DNA of 64,000 nucleotides. Source: Glutamicibacter protophormiae (GTDB lineage: Bacteria; Actinomycetota; Actinomycetes; Actinomycetales; Micrococcaceae). Each line of letters opens with the position of its first letter. Positions within the stretch are counted from its first letter, which is position 1. The translations under genes were made by a program, and so were the position numbers. Location: positions 124,001 to 188,000 of the forward strand of contig NZ_BMPH01000004.1 in NCBI RefSeq assembly GCF_014647495.1, written 5' to 3'. The notes under the pieces were generated by a model. It saw nothing but the letters and a program-made list of their open reading frames with translations, did no database searches and was not told where the DNA came from. Below, in pieces: positions 16,800 to 26,506 of the stretch.

Positions 16800-18305
16800 C
16801 TACCGTGAAGCGCCGAAGGTGCGCAGACGGTTAAGGCTCGAATCCCGGCCGAGGATTTCCATGGATTCAAACAACGGCGGCGAGACTCGCTTGCCGGAAA
16901 CGGCAACGCGTGCCGGTCCGAAGGCCTGGCGCGGCTTCAATTCCATCTCTTCCACCAGCTTGGTCCGCAGGGCATTCTGGATCTCTTCCGCGTTCCAGTT
17001 CTGCACGCCTTCCAACGCCTCAAGAGAGGCATTTACCACTTCACCCAGGTTGGCTGGCATGCCCTTGAGCGCCTTGTCTTCAACAACAATCTCGTCATCA
17101 TTCTTGAAGAGGAATTCGAGCATGTCTGCAGCTTCGCCCAGCAGGGTGATGCGCTCCTGGACCAGGGGCGCGGCCTGGTCGAGGATCTCTTTTTCACGGT
17201 CGGTGAGTTCTTCACCGACGAGGCCTGCGGCCTGGAGGTAGGGAACCAGACGATTGCGGAAGTCCGTCGGTTCCAGCATGCGAACGTGCGTGCCGTTAAT
17301 GGCTTCGGCCTTCTTCACGTCGAATCGAGCCGGATTCGACAGCACGTCGGTCACGTCAAAAGCCTTGATCAGTTCTTCGCTGCTGAAGATGTCCTGATCC
17401 GCGCTCAGGGACCAGCCGAGCAGCGCCAGGTAGTTCAGCAGGCCTTCAGGAATGAAGCCGTTCTCGCGGTGCAGGAACAAGCTCGATTCGGGATCGCGCT
17501 TGGAGAGCTTCTTGTTGCCCTGGCCCATCACGTATGGGAGGTGCCCGAACCGCGGCATGTACTTGGCAACACCTACATCATGTAGCAGTGCGTAGAGGAC
17601 AACCTGTCGCGGCGTGGAAGACAGCAGGTCCTCGCCGCGCAGCACGTGGGTGACTCCCATCAGCGCGTCATCCACCGGATTAACCAGCGTGTACAGCGGC
17701 TGGCCGTTGGCGCGGACTACGACGTAGTCCGGCACGCTGCCCGACTTAAAGGTGATTTCGCCACGGACCAGGTCGTTGAAGGTCACGTCCTCATCCGGCA
17801 TGCGCACACGAAGCACTGGTTCGCGGCCTTCGGCCTTAAAAGCGGCAATCTGCTCCGCGGTCAGTTCACGGTCGAAGTTGTCGTAGCCCAGCTTTGGGTC
17901 GCGGCCGGCGGCCTTGTGCCGCGCTTCGACCTCCTCCGGCGTCGAGTAGGACTCGTACAGGTGTCCCGCCTCGCGAAGCTTGGCAATGACGTCCTGGTAA
18001 ATGTCGCCGCGCTGCGATTGACGGTACGGCTCATGCGGGCCGCCCACGTTGACGCCTTCATCCCAATCGATGCCCAGCCAGTCCAGCGCGTCCAGAACCT
18101 GGTTGAAGCTTTCCTCGGAATCGCGCTTTGCGTCGGTATCCTCGATACGGAAAATCATCTTGCCACCGGTATGGCGGGCATAGGCCCAGTTGAACAGGGC
18201 CGTACGAATCATGCCTACGTGTGGAGTGCCGGTAGGCGATGGGCAGAAACGGACGCGAACAGGAGTGTCTTCGGTCACGGATGGAATCAGGGAAAGATCA
18301 GTCAT
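16800..18305 (-). CDS. gltX: Glutamyl-tRNA synthetase
   Basis: Charges tRNA-Glu. In bacteria using the amidotransferase route it also charges tRNA-Gln with Glu, and no glnS is visible here. 501 residues. The class I signatures are [20 protein letters not shown] (HIGH variant) at the N-terminus and KLSKRDPE (KMSKS variant) in the middle. The anticodon-binding domain follows ([17 protein letters not shown]). It sits next to the tRNA-Glu and tRNA-Gln genes. Confidence 0.97.
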   Translation of the reverse strand: MTDLSLIPSVTEDTPVRVRFCPSPTGTPHVGMIRTALFNWAYARHTGGKMIFRIEDTDAKRDSEESFNQVLDALDWLGIDWDEGVNVGGPHEPYRQSQRGDIYQDVIAKLREAGHLYESYSTPEEVEARHKAAGRDPKLGYDNFDRELTAEQIAAFKAEGREPVLRVRMPDEDVTFNDLVRGEITFKSGSVPDYVVVRANGQPLYTLVNPVDDALMGVTHVLRGEDLLSSTPRQVVLYALLHDVGVAKYMPRFGHLPYVMGQGNKKLSKRDPESSLFLHRENGFIPEGLLNYLALLGWSLSADQDIFSSEELIKAFDVTDVLSNPARFDVKKAEAINGTHVRMLEPTDFRNRLVPYLQAAGLVGEELTDREKEILDQAAPLVQERITLLGEAADMLEFLFKNDDEIVVEDKALKGMPANLGEVVNASLEALEGVQNWNAEEIQNALRTKLVEEMELKPRQAFGPARVAVSGKRVSPPLFESMEILGRDSSLNRLRTFGASR

Positions 18306-18356
18306 GATGATTCCATTCTATGCCTTCGCGCCATCTTGCCGAATTCACAGCACTAA

Positions 18357-18384
18357 GGCCCCCGGTCTTTGATGACCGGGGGCC
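18357..18384 (-). terminator. Hairpin downstream of the FAH-family gene
   Basis: Perfect 11-bp, very GC-rich stem (GGCCCCCGGTC/GACCGGGGGCC) with a 6-base loop, 80 bases after the hydrolase stop and upstream of gltX. On the minus strand only TTAG follows, so it is a strong hairpin with a poor T-tail. Confidence 0.6.
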
Positions 18385-18392
18385 AGTGCGGT

Positions 18393-18427
18393 ACCACCAA
18401 AATGATGATGGCAAGTTGGTGGTTTTT
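18393..18427 (+). terminator. Plus-strand terminator-like hairpin without an upstream plus-strand gene
   Basis: ACCACCAA (18393-18400) and TTGGTGGT (18416-18423), followed directly by TTTT on the plus strand. The T-run polarity suits a plus-strand transcript, yet the flanking genes both run minus. It could end a short divergent or antisense RNA started near gltX, or be chance. Confidence 0.4.
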
Positions 18428-18463
18428 CAAGTTGCAATGAAAACCACGTTTGCCCAAATCGCG

Positions 18464-19228
18464 TTATCGGCGGAACACCGAGCGGAGAGTGCCGAGGCCT
18501 TCAAGCTCAATCTCAACGATGTCGCCCGCGTCGACGAGCCCTACGCCTGCAGGGGTGCCGGTCATGATGACATCACCGGGAAGCAGCGTGAAGGCTTCGG
18601 ATGCCCGTGCAACGAGTTCGGAAACCGGCCAAATCATGTCCTTGGTGGAACCATCCTGGCGGACCTCGCCATTCAAGCGCGTAGTGATCGCGACGTCATC
18701 AGGATCTTCCAGTTCGGTTTCGATCCAGGGTCCGAGCGGGCACGAACCATCGAATCCCTTGGCACGAGCCCACTGCGGGTCTGTGCGCTGCGCGTCCCTG
18801 GCAGTGAGGTCATTGGCAATCGTGTATCCGAAGATGACGTCGCTGGCCTTTTCTGCCGGCACGTCCTTGCAGATACGTCCAATGACGACGGCCAGCTCTC
18901 CTTCGAAGGAAACCTCCTGCGAAAACGCCGGGAGGGTCACTGGTTCGCCGTGACCGACCACCGAGGTATTCGGCTTCAAGAACATCAGCGGCTCCGGCGG
19001 GACTTCGTTGCCGAGCTCCTTGGCGTGCTCACTGTAGGTTCGGCCGAATCCGACGACCTTGGAACGCGGAATAATCGGCGCTACCAGACGAACGTCGTCA
19101 AGGGGGTGCACGGCACCGGTGGTCTTGATGCCTTGGAAGAACGGATCCCCCGCTAGGACATGAACGTTTTCTCCATCGACAACTCCGTAAAGCGGGTCGC
19201 CGTCAACTACAAATCGTGCAATGCGCAT
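18464..19228 (-). CDS. Fumarylacetoacetate hydrolase-family protein
   Basis: 254-residue FAH-fold enzyme, a family that includes fumarylpyruvate hydrolase, acylpyruvases and oxaloacetate decarboxylase. Metal-binding acidic residues are in EVSFEGELAVVIG and GYTIANDLTARDAQ; other blocks are KPNTSV, GFDGSCPLGPWI and LLPGDVIMTGTPAGVG. The exact substrate cannot be told from sequence. Its place between gltX and ilvE/leuB is widely conserved in actinobacteria but gives no clear pathway. Here galE separates it from ilvE. Confidence 0.9.
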   Translation of the reverse strand: MRIARFVVDGDPLYGVVDGENVHVLAGDPFFQGIKTTGAVHPLDDVRLVAPIIPRSKVVGFGRTYSEHAKELGNEVPPEPLMFLKPNTSVVGHGEPVTLPAFSQEVSFEGELAVVIGRICKDVPAEKASDVIFGYTIANDLTARDAQRTDPQWARAKGFDGSCPLGPWIETELEDPDDVAITTRLNGEVRQDGSTKDMIWPVSELVARASEAFTLLPGDVIMTGTPAGVGLVDAGDIVEIELEGLGTLRSVFRR

Positions 19229-19276
19229 AATTCAACCCTATCTCGCTCTGGCCACTGCCTGGCACGCTCCGGCGGC

Positions 19277-20344
19277 TTACTTGTTACAGATAAATGCGTT
19301 TAGTTCTTCATCACTCATCGTTTGGAGCTCAAGGTCCGGGAAACCTGTCGGGTTCTGGCTCTGCCAGCGCCACATGTCACCCACCATCTGCTCAAGTCCG
19401 CGCTCGGCCTTCCACCCAAGATCAAGGCGGGCTTTCTCCGGGTCGGCATAGTTCTCAGCAACGTCGCCGGCGCGGCGTTCCACGATCTCGTACGGCACAG
19501 GGCGCTTCGAGATGCGGGCGAATGCATCGATGACCTCCAGCACGCTGGATCCGGCTCCTGTGCCCAAATTCCAGACGTGGGCACCAGTTGACTGCTGCAG
19601 GTACCCGAGGGCCGACAGGTGTCCTGCCGCTAGGTCCATAACGTGGATGTAGTCCCGAACGCCGGTTCCGTCGGATGTCGGATAATCACCGCCGAAAACA
19701 TTGACCTTGTCCCGCACTCCCACGGCAACCTGGGCCACAAATGGCATGAGGTTATTCGGGATGCCTTGCGGATCCTCGCCGATCTCGCCGGATTCGTGGG
19801 CTCCTACTGGGTTGAAATATCGCAAGTTGGCGATGGACCAGCGCGGGTCTGACGTCGCCAATTCTTCGAGCATTTCCTCGATATGAAGCTTCGTGCGTCC
19901 ATAGGGATTGGTGGCGCTGCGAGGCGTTGACTCCAAAAGCGGCAAGGCCGTCGATTCGCCGTAGACAGTCGCGGATGAACTGAAAACGAGTGTCCGGCAA
20001 TCGACTGCTTCCATCGCATCCAGAAGATTCAGCGTGCCGGTAACGTTGTTGCGGTAGTAGCGCAACGGTTGGGCTACGGACTCCCCCACGGCTTTCAACC
20101 CGGCAAAATGGATCACTGCATCCGGACGCAGGGACTCGAAGATCGAGTTCATTTCCGCAACATCGAGCAAATCGACATGGTGAAGCTCCGGTGCCCGTCC
20201 CGCTAGCTGCGTAACGCGGCGAATGGACTCCGGCGAGGAATTGCTGAAGTTGTCGATGATGGAAACCCGGAAGCCCTCCTGCAACAACAGAAGGACGGTG
20301 TGCGAGCCAATGTACCCTGCTCCACCGGTAACCAGAACGTGCAT
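19277..20344 (-). CDS. galE: UDP-glucose 4-epimerase
   Basis: Interconverts UDP-glucose and UDP-galactose, supplying galactosyl units for surface polysaccharides. 355 residues from the ATG at 20344 with GAGGA 8 bases upstream; a start 15 bases earlier would lie on the ribosome-binding site. Extended SDR: VTGGAGYIGSHT at the N-terminus, FSSSATVYGE with the catalytic Ser, NPYGRTKLHIE with Tyr and Lys, YFNPVGAHESGEIGEDP, and TGVRDYIHVMDLA. A large palindrome lies just upstream of its ribosome-binding site. Confidence 0.95.
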   Translation of the reverse strand: MHVLVTGGAGYIGSHTVLLLLQEGFRVSIIDNFSNSSPESIRRVTQLAGRAPELHHVDLLDVAEMNSIFESLRPDAVIHFAGLKAVGESVAQPLRYYRNNVTGTLNLLDAMEAVDCRTLVFSSSATVYGESTALPLLESTPRSATNPYGRTKLHIEEMLEELATSDPRWSIANLRYFNPVGAHESGEIGEDPQGIPNNLMPFVAQVAVGVRDKVNVFGGDYPTSDGTGVRDYIHVMDLAAGHLSALGYLQQSTGAHVWNLGTGAGSSVLEVIDAFARISKRPVPYEIVERRAGDVAENYADPEKARLDLGWKAERGLEQMVGDMWRWQSQNPTGFPDLELQTMSDEELNAFICNK

Positions 20345-20366
20345 GCCAAAAATCCTCACTCAAGAC

Positions 20367-20402
20367 GAATTGCCTGTGCAATTAATATTGCACAGGCAAT
20401 TC
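20367..20402. repeat. 15-bp palindrome between ilvE and galE
   Basis: Perfect 15-base arms (GAATTGCCTGTGCAA and its complement) around TTAATA. It follows the ilvE stop by 18 bases and precedes the galE ribosome-binding site. Probably the ilvE terminator, but no T-run follows on the minus strand and the position would also suit an operator for galE. Confidence 0.6.
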
Positions 20403-20420
20403 TACTAATTTTTCTAGGCG

Positions 20421-21515
20421 TTAGGCCAAACGCTCCAGCCATCCGTGGCGGTCTTCGACCGTTCCGCGCTGGATCCCGAGCAATTCCTCGCGGATCGACA
20501 TCGTGACATCGCCAGCCTTGGCGTTCTCCTCGCCAATGAGTTCCGTGCCGTTCTTCAGAACGCCAATCGGGGTGATCACTGCAGCGGTTCCGCAGGCGAA
20601 GACCTCGGTGATCTCGCCACTGGCAATGCCTTCACGCCATTCATCGAGGGTGATGCGACGTTCCTCGACGTCCATTCCCCGATCCTTGGCAAGCTGGATC
20701 ACGGACGAGCGGGTAACACCTTCGAGGATGGTTCCGGTCAGTGCCGGAGTCACGAGCTTGTTGTCCTTGGTAACGAAGAACACGTTCATGCCGCCAAGTT
20801 CTTCAACCGCATTGTCGTTGAATGGATCAAGGAAGAGCACCTGCTTGCATCCGTTGTCCTCGGCTTCAAGCTGGGCAACGAGCGATGCCGCATAGTTTCC
20901 GCCGCACTTGGCCGAACCGGTACCGCCCCGGCCTGCACGCGCATAATTCCGGGACACCCAAATAGCCACCGGCTTCAGTTCTCCACCGAAGTAGTTGCCT
21001 GCCGGCGATGCGATGACCCGGAAGGAAACTTCGCGCGCTGCACGAACACCCAGGAACGCCTCGGTGGCGATCATGAATGGACGCAGGTAGAGGGCCTCGC
21101 CATCACCGGTTGGCACCCAGTCGATATCGGAAGCAACGAGCTTGCGCAGCGACTCCACGAATACGTCCTCGTCGAGCTGGGGCAAAGCCAAGCGTGCTGC
21201 CGATTTATTCAGTCGGGCGGCGTTCGCGTGGGGACGGAATGTCCAGACAGAGCCGTCCTCATGACGGTAGGCCTTCAGCCCTTCAAAGATTTCCTGGCCG
21301 TAGTGGAGCACAGAGGCAGCAGGATCCAGTGCGATAGGGCCGTATGGTTCGATGCGCGCATCATGCCAGGTACCGCCGTGGCCTTCACCGCTGGCCGACC
21401 AGTCAATGACTGCAGTGTGGTCGGTGAAGAAATCCCCGAAGCCCGGGTCGGCAAGAACTTTTGCGCGGTCCGCGGCGCTCTTGCGGTTCGTTGAGAGATT
21501 TTCGGTGAATTCCAT
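20421..21515 (-). CDS. ilvE: Branched-chain amino-acid aminotransferase
   Basis: PLP fold-type IV enzyme making leucine, isoleucine and valine from their keto acids. 364 residues, the long actinobacterial/eukaryotic form. Blocks: DHTAVIDWSASGEGHGGTWHD, LHYGQEIFEGLKAYRHEDG, the Schiff-base lysine in GTGSAKCGGNYAASL, and the cofactor phosphate-binding ACGTAAVITPIG. Lies downstream of leuB, separated by two hairpins. Confidence 0.96.
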   Translation of the reverse strand: MEFTENLSTNRKSAADRAKVLADPGFGDFFTDHTAVIDWSASGEGHGGTWHDARIEPYGPIALDPAASVLHYGQEIFEGLKAYRHEDGSVWTFRPHANAARLNKSAARLALPQLDEDVFVESLRKLVASDIDWVPTGDGEALYLRPFMIATEAFLGVRAAREVSFRVIASPAGNYFGGELKPVAIWVSRNYARAGRGGTGSAKCGGNYAASLVAQLEAEDNGCKQVLFLDPFNDNAVEELGGMNVFFVTKDNKLVTPALTGTILEGVTRSSVIQLAKDRGMDVEERRITLDEWREGIASGEITEVFACGTAAVITPIGVLKNGTELIGEENAKAGDVTMSIREELLGIQRGTVEDRHGWLERLA

Positions 21516-21547
21516 CTAACCTTGGACTTCCTAATTCATGTACGAGC

Positions 21548-21612
21548 AACGGGTGTCCCACAAAGTTGCGGAACACCCGTTTGTGGATTAGCTACCGGTT
21601 ACTCAAAACCGG
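21548..21612 (-). terminator. Double hairpin downstream of leuB
   Basis: Two stem-loops in the 114-base leuB-ilvE gap. CCGGTT/AACCGG (21595-21612) comes first on the minus strand, then AACGGGTGT/ACACCCGTT (21548-21581). They probably end or attenuate leuB transcription before ilvE. Neither has a long T-run. Confidence 0.55.
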
Positions 21613-21628
21613 AAACTTCCCTTTTAGC

Positions 21629-22687
21629 TTATGCCAGCAGGGCTACAATTGCATCGCCAATTTCGCTGGTGGTGCGGTGATCGGTCAGTTCCTGACGTGA
21701 AGTGATCTCTTTTTCGACTGCCCGTTCAACAGCCTTGGACTCTTCAGAGAGTCCCAAATGGTCAAGCATCAACGCGACGGAAAGGATCGCTGCGGTCGGA
21801 TCGGCCTTCTGCTGGCCGGCAATGTCAGGAGCGGAGCCATGTACAGGTTCGAACATCGACGGGTAGGTCCGCGACATGTTGATGTTGCCGCTGGCCGACA
21901 GACCAATGCCGCCGGTGATTGCGCCAGCCTGGTCCGTCAGGATGTCACCGAAAAGATTGTCCGTGACGATGACATCAAACCGGGCAGGGTCGGTGGTCAA
22001 GAAAATCGTCGCAGCGTCCACGTGGAGGTAATCATGGGTTACCTCCGGGAAATCTGCTGCGACCGCTTCGACAGTCCGGCGCCACAAATGGCCAGCATGA
22101 ACCAAAACGTTGTGCTTGTGAACCAGGGTCACGTGCTTGCGCTCGCGCTGAGAAGCGCGCGCAAAGGCATCACGAACAACGCGTTCCACGCCGTAAGCGG
22201 TATTCACCGACACTTCGGTGGCAATTTCGTGCGGGGTGCCCGTACGCACGGAGCCGCCGTTGCCTACGTAGGGGCCTTCGGTGCCTTCGCGCACAACAAT
22301 GAAATCGATATTGCCCGGATTGGCCAGCGGGCTTTCAATGCCCGGATAAAGCTTCGAGGGACGCAAGTTGACGTAGTGATCCAGCGCAAAGCGAAGCTTC
22401 AGCAGCATTTCACGCTCAATCAGCCCCGAAGGAATGCGGGTGTCGCCGGGCGCGGCACCTACCGCACCAAACAAGATGGCATCGTGCTTCTTGAGACTCT
22501 CCAGGGTCTCCTCTGGCAGAGTTTCACCGGTTTCCAGCCAATGCTCGGCGCCCAACTTGTAGGTGGTCAGATTGACCTCCTTGTCACCACCATTGGTGAC
22601 AAAGTTCAAGACTTTGACGGCTTCCGCGACGACTTCTGGTCCAATGCCATCCCCAGGGATGACTGCAATTTCAAAAACTTTTCCCAT
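21629..22687 (-). CDS. leuB: 3-isopropylmalate dehydrogenase
   Basis: Oxidative decarboxylation of 3-isopropylmalate in leucine synthesis. 352 residues. Blocks: [89 protein letters not shown] and [19 protein letters not shown]. The short NAD-binding C-terminal form typical of actinobacteria. With leuCD, the NdgR-type regulator and ilvE it makes most of the leucine branch; leuA is not in the window. Confidence 0.97.
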   Translation of the reverse strand: MGKVFEIAVIPGDGIGPEVVAEAVKVLNFVTNGGDKEVNLTTYKLGAEHWLETGETLPEETLESLKKHDAILFGAVGAAPGDTRIPSGLIEREMLLKLRFALDHYVNLRPSKLYPGIESPLANPGNIDFIVVREGTEGPYVGNGGSVRTGTPHEIATEVSVNTAYGVERVVRDAFARASQRERKHVTLVHKHNVLVHAGHLWRRTVEAVAADFPEVTHDYLHVDAATIFLTTDPARFDVIVTDNLFGDILTDQAGAITGGIGLSASGNINMSRTYPSMFEPVHGSAPDIAGQQKADPTAAILSVALMLDHLGLSEESKAVERAVEKEITSRQELTDHRTTSEIGDAIVALLA

Positions 22688-22890
22688 AGCACCAAGCCTA
22701 TCGAATCAAGTCCAACATGTGAGAGCCCGTCTCAAATAGTGAAAAATGTAAGCTTTCCGCTCTTCCGACTTCAGACTCGGGTATGAGGTATCTCAGCATG
22801 GGGGGCAACTAAACTTGAATGCGATGCACCGTTCAGGGCATTCGTGGCAACCGTGTGCAACAGCACGTATTCCTATATCCAGAGGCGTAG

Positions 22891-24111
22891 TTGATCCTTT
22901 CAAACCCGCATCGCCGAATTGATCGGTGGATTCGCGAAAATTCGAGCAAAGTGGATTTTGCAACGGGCCTAACCTATACGCTCTTTTGCCTGCTCTTGAC
23001 AGCAACCCTCGGGTTCAGCAGTTCGCTATTGACTACTCTTTCGCTAGTTGCCATTTCCCTGATGCAAACCGCCCCCTTAATGATGCGCCGTTCCAAGCCA
23101 TGGCTTGCGACACTCATTGTCACGTCAGGGCATCTGCTGCAGCTGGCCTTTGCAGGGCTTGTACTGCCCTCACAGCTATCTGTCCCAATCATGGTTTATA
23201 CGATGGCTGTCTATGGAAAACGGTGGCAGTCCTTCACCACTTTGGGTTTCGGATTGCTCGGAGCCTTGTTGGCTACATTCAGCATGTTCAACAGCGCCAA
23301 CTCGTCCTACGGCTTCTTCACCTTCTTCAGCTTCGACATGATGGTGTCATTCGTCGGGCTGGCCCTGGTCGTTACCGTTTCCTGGACCTTCGGCGACCTT
23401 GCGCGTAATCGGCGTCTGACAATGAAAGCGTTGCAGGACCATGCCGCGCGCCTGGAGAATGAACGCATCATCGAACGCGATCTTGCTGCCGCCGATGAAC
23501 GAAACCATATTGCACGTGAAATGCATGACATCGTGGCCCATTCCTTGTCAGTGATCATCACACAAGCTGATGGCGCCCGCTACGCCGCGGTGAAGGATCC
23601 ATCAATTGCCATCGACACGCTGAAAACCGTCTCCGATACTGGGCGTGCGTCCCTCCGTGAAATGCGCAGATTACTTGGCGTCCTACGCAAGGACGAGGAA
23701 GTCGCAAACCGCCCGTTGCCAACTTTGGCGAACATACCGGATCTTGTCCAGAACGCTGAAACTGCCGGGCTGGACGTTCGTTTCGGCTTTGAGGGATCGC
23801 CGCGAAAAGAACTGCCAGCAGGCGCTGAACTCACCGCCTACCGGAGCGTCCAGGAAGCACTGACCAACGTAGTCAAGCATGCAGGACCGAACACCACTGC
23901 ATCGGTACAGCTCAGTTGGATCTCGCGTGGACTGGAAATCCGCATTGAAGACAATGGTCGTGGTGCTGGTTCCCTGACTTTCGACGGGCAAGGCTACGGG
24001 CTGCAAGGCATGAGCGAACGTGTCGCCCTATACGATGGAACCTGCAGTGCCTCTCCGAGAACAGGTGGAGGATTCACAGTTTCCGTATTCATTCCCTACT
24101 CGGAGGACTAA
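22891..24111 (+). CDS. Two-component sensor histidine kinase (NarL-partner type)
   Basis: 406-residue membrane kinase starting at TTG 22891, with AGAGGCG about 5 bases upstream. The N-terminal 150 residues hold about five hydrophobic segments, with no large extracellular domain, so the signal is probably membrane-related. A coiled stretch (DHAARLENERIIERDLAAADE) leads into a HisKA_3 box ERNHIAREMHDIVAHSLS with the phospho-acceptor His. The HATPase_c domain shows EALTNVVKHAG (N box), DNGRG and GYGLQGMSERV. It overlaps no gene and is followed after 6 bases by its response regulator. The regulon is unknown. Confidence 0.93.
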   Translation: MILSNPHRRIDRWIRENSSKVDFATGLTYTLFCLLLTATLGFSSSLLTTLSLVAISLMQTAPLMMRRSKPWLATLIVTSGHLLQLAFAGLVLPSQLSVPIMVYTMAVYGKRWQSFTTLGFGLLGALLATFSMFNSANSSYGFFTFFSFDMMVSFVGLALVVTVSWTFGDLARNRRLTMKALQDHAARLENERIIERDLAAADERNHIAREMHDIVAHSLSVIITQADGARYAAVKDPSIAIDTLKTVSDTGRASLREMRRLLGVLRKDEEVANRPLPTLANIPDLVQNAETAGLDVRFGFEGSPRKELPAGAELTAYRSVQEALTNVVKHAGPNTTASVQLSWISRGLEIRIEDNGRGAGSLTFDGQGYGLQGMSERVALYDGTCSASPRTGGGFTVSVFIPYSED

Positions 24112-24117
24112 CACCCA

Positions 24118-24810
24118 ATGGCATCAGGCAACATAATCAAGGTCGCACTTGTTGACGACCAGTTGCTGGTTCGCAGCGGTTTCCGAATGTTGATTAATTC
24201 GCAGCCCGATATGGAAGTCATCGCCGAAGCCGGCAACGGACGCGAAGCGCTGGCAACACCCTCACTACAGCAAGCAGATGTCATCCTGATGGATGTGCGC
24301 ATGCCGGAAATGGATGGGATACAGACCACCGAGCGCCTGCTGGACCCAGCCAAGAAAGCCGCGGATGGGCCCAAGGTCATCGTTCTGACGACTTTCGACA
24401 TGGACGAGTACGCGCTGAGCGCCATCCAAGCAGGGGCCAGCGGTTTTCTTCTCAAGGATGCGCCGCCGGAGGAGCTGCTTGAATCCGTCCGCACGGTCAA
24501 CCGGGGAGATGCTGTCATTGCGCCATCGACGACGCGGCGATTGCTGAATCACATGGCCCCCATCCTGAAGAGGTCCGTAGCGCAGGCCGACAACTCGCTG
24601 ATGTCGGCGGTGGAGTCCCTGACCCCACGCGAACGTGAGGTCTTCGGACTCATCGCTGAAGGACAGTCGAATCCAGAAATCGCCGAAGGTCTCTTCCTAT
24701 CGGAAGCCACAGTCAAAACTCACGTCGGCCATATTCTGGCCAAACTGGGTGCACGAGATCGTGTACAGGCAGTCGTCATCGCCTATCAGACCGGAGTAGT
24801 CAGCCCGTAA
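24118..24810 (+). CDS. NarL/FixJ-family response regulator
   Basis: 230 residues. Receiver domain with acidic pair DD at 13-14, phosphorylatable Asp59 in ILMDVRMPEMDG, Thr in VLTTFD and Lys in GFLLKDAPPEELL. C-terminal LuxR-type helix-turn-helix LTPREREVFGLIAEG and ATVKTHVGHILAKLGARDR. Encoded immediately after the histidine kinase and ended by a long hairpin, so the two form a bicistronic unit. Confidence 0.95.
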   Translation: MASGNIIKVALVDDQLLVRSGFRMLINSQPDMEVIAEAGNGREALATPSLQQADVILMDVRMPEMDGIQTTERLLDPAKKAADGPKVIVLTTFDMDEYALSAIQAGASGFLLKDAPPEELLESVRTVNRGDAVIAPSTTRRLLNHMAPILKRSVAQADNSLMSAVESLTPREREVFGLIAEGQSNPEIAEGLFLSEATVKTHVGHILAKLGARDRVQAVVIAYQTGVVSP

Positions 24811-24829
24811 ATCGGCACGAAGCGGAAAT

Positions 24830-24877
24830 CGGCCGTGGCGCTATTCCGATCTATCAATCGGAATAGCGCCACGGCCG
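24830..24877. terminator. Bidirectional terminator between response regulator and metG
   Basis: A 21-bp perfect stem (24830-24850 with 24857-24877) and a 6-base loop CTATCA. It lies between convergent genes and is followed by TTT on the plus strand. The longest perfect hairpin I noticed in the window. Confidence 0.9.
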
Positions 24878-24898
24878 TTTCAACTCAACGAGCGAAGA

Positions 24899-26449
24899 CT
24901 ATTTTTCTTCCTCATAGCGAGGAAACACCGGGGCCGGCGCTGGAAGCTCGGTTCCGGGAACCAGTGCTGTTCCATAGTTTTCGAAATTGCGTGCCGACCC
25001 TTCGCCCACCGCAAGGACGTTGAGCAGTGAGGTCATGGCTTGGGGAAGCACTGGCTGAAGCAGGATAGCGACCTGGCGGACAATCTCTATCGTCACGTAG
25101 AGGACGGTCTCCATGCGAGCAGGATCCATCTTCTTCAGCTTCCAAGGTTCTTGCTCCGCGAAGTACGCATTGGTATCTCCGAGAACATGCCACACGGCTT
25201 CCAAAGCTCTGCTGAATTCTTGGCGGTCGTATGCATCCCGGTTGATCTCCAACAGGTTCGCGGCGGCTCCCAGAATTTGGGTATCGGCTGCCAACAATTC
25301 ACCGGGCGTCGGCACCAATCCCCCGCAGTTCTTGGCTACCATCGACAGCGAACGCTGTGCAAGATTGCCGAAGTTGTTTGCCAGGTCGCCATTGATACGC
25401 GCCACGATGGTCTCGTGGTTGTAGTTTCCGTCGGCGCCAAAAGGTACTTCACGCAAGAAGAAGTACCGAACCTGGTCCAAGCCATACCGGGTGACAAAAT
25501 CGTCAGGGGAAACCGTGTTGCCCAACGACTTCGACATCTTCACACCGTTGTTATGCAGGAAGCCGTGAATCATGACTCGTTTGGGAACCGGCAGTTTCGC
25601 GGACATCAGGAACGCCGGCCAGTAGATCGCGTGGAATCGCGAAATGTCTTTGCCAATCACGTGGACGTCCGCTGGCCAGTATTTCTGGAAGGATGCCGAC
25701 TCAACGTCCGGGAATCCAACACCGGTCAAGTAGTTCGTCAGGGCATCGACCCATACGTACATGACGTGCTTTTCGTTGCCCGGCACCGGAATTCCCCAGT
25801 CGAAAGTGGTGCGCGAAATCGAAAGATCGGTTAGTCCACCTTCAACGAAACGAACAACTTCATTGAACCGGGAGCGTGGTGCACCGAAGTCGGGATTCTC
25901 CTCATAGTAAGCCAAGAGCTTGTCCTGATACTTGGACAGTCGGAAGAAATATGATTCTTCTTCGGTCCAGGTAACCTCAGTGTCGGTTTCCGTAGCATAT
26001 CGAATTCCGTCTTCTCGCACGTCGGTCTGCTCTTCGGTGTAGAACGCCTCATCCCGCACCGAGTACCAACCTGCATACTTGTCCAGGTAGATATCTCCGT
26101 TGGCCTCCATGCGGCGCCACAGCTCCTGCGCAGCTGCGTGATGATCTGCATCTGAGGTACGAATAAAACGGTCATAGCTCGTTCCGAGCTCGTCATTCAT
26201 TGTCTGGAAGGCATCCGAATTTCGTTGCGCAAGCTGGGCAGGGGTGATCCCTTCCTTTTCCGCGGTCTGCATCATCTTCTGGCCATGCTCATCGGTACCA
26301 GTCATGAAAAAGACGTCGAAGCCATCCAAACGCTTGAAGCGTGCCAACGTGTCGGTTGCCACTACTTCATAGGCATGCCCAATATGGGGAGTGCCGTTCG
26401 GATAGGAGATTGCAGTTGTCGCGTAAAAGGGTTTCTGCTGAGAAGTCAC
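24899..26449 (-). CDS. metG: Methionyl-tRNA synthetase
   Basis: Charges initiator and elongator tRNA-Met. 516 residues from a GTG start, a compact form without the C-terminal dimerisation domain. Class I signature [12 protein letters not shown] near residue 20 and KMSKSLGN around residue 300. No zinc-knuckle cysteine cluster is evident in the connective peptide, as in the shorter MetG2-like types. Ends at the shared terminator; a core gene immediately before the accessory region. Confidence 0.96.
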   Translation of the reverse strand: MTSQQKPFYATTAISYPNGTPHIGHAYEVVATDTLARFKRLDGFDVFFMTGTDEHGQKMMQTAEKEGITPAQLAQRNSDAFQTMNDELGTSYDRFIRTSDADHHAAAQELWRRMEANGDIYLDKYAGWYSVRDEAFYTEEQTDVREDGIRYATETDTEVTWTEEESYFFRLSKYQDKLLAYYEENPDFGAPRSRFNEVVRFVEGGLTDLSISRTTFDWGIPVPGNEKHVMYVWVDALTNYLTGVGFPDVESASFQKYWPADVHVIGKDISRFHAIYWPAFLMSAKLPVPKRVMIHGFLHNNGVKMSKSLGNTVSPDDFVTRYGLDQVRYFFLREVPFGADGNYNHETIVARINGDLANNFGNLAQRSLSMVAKNCGGLVPTPGELLAADTQILGAAANLLEINRDAYDRQEFSRALEAVWHVLGDTNAYFAEQEPWKLKKMDPARMETVLYVTIEIVRQVAILLQPVLPQAMTSLLNVLAVGEGSARNFENYGTALVPGTELPAPAPVFPRYEEEK

Positions 26450-26506
26450 GATCTAAATTTACCTTAGTCCCGCCGGGAAAGTGGTTTCCGTAAAGCTCCG
26501 CGAATG

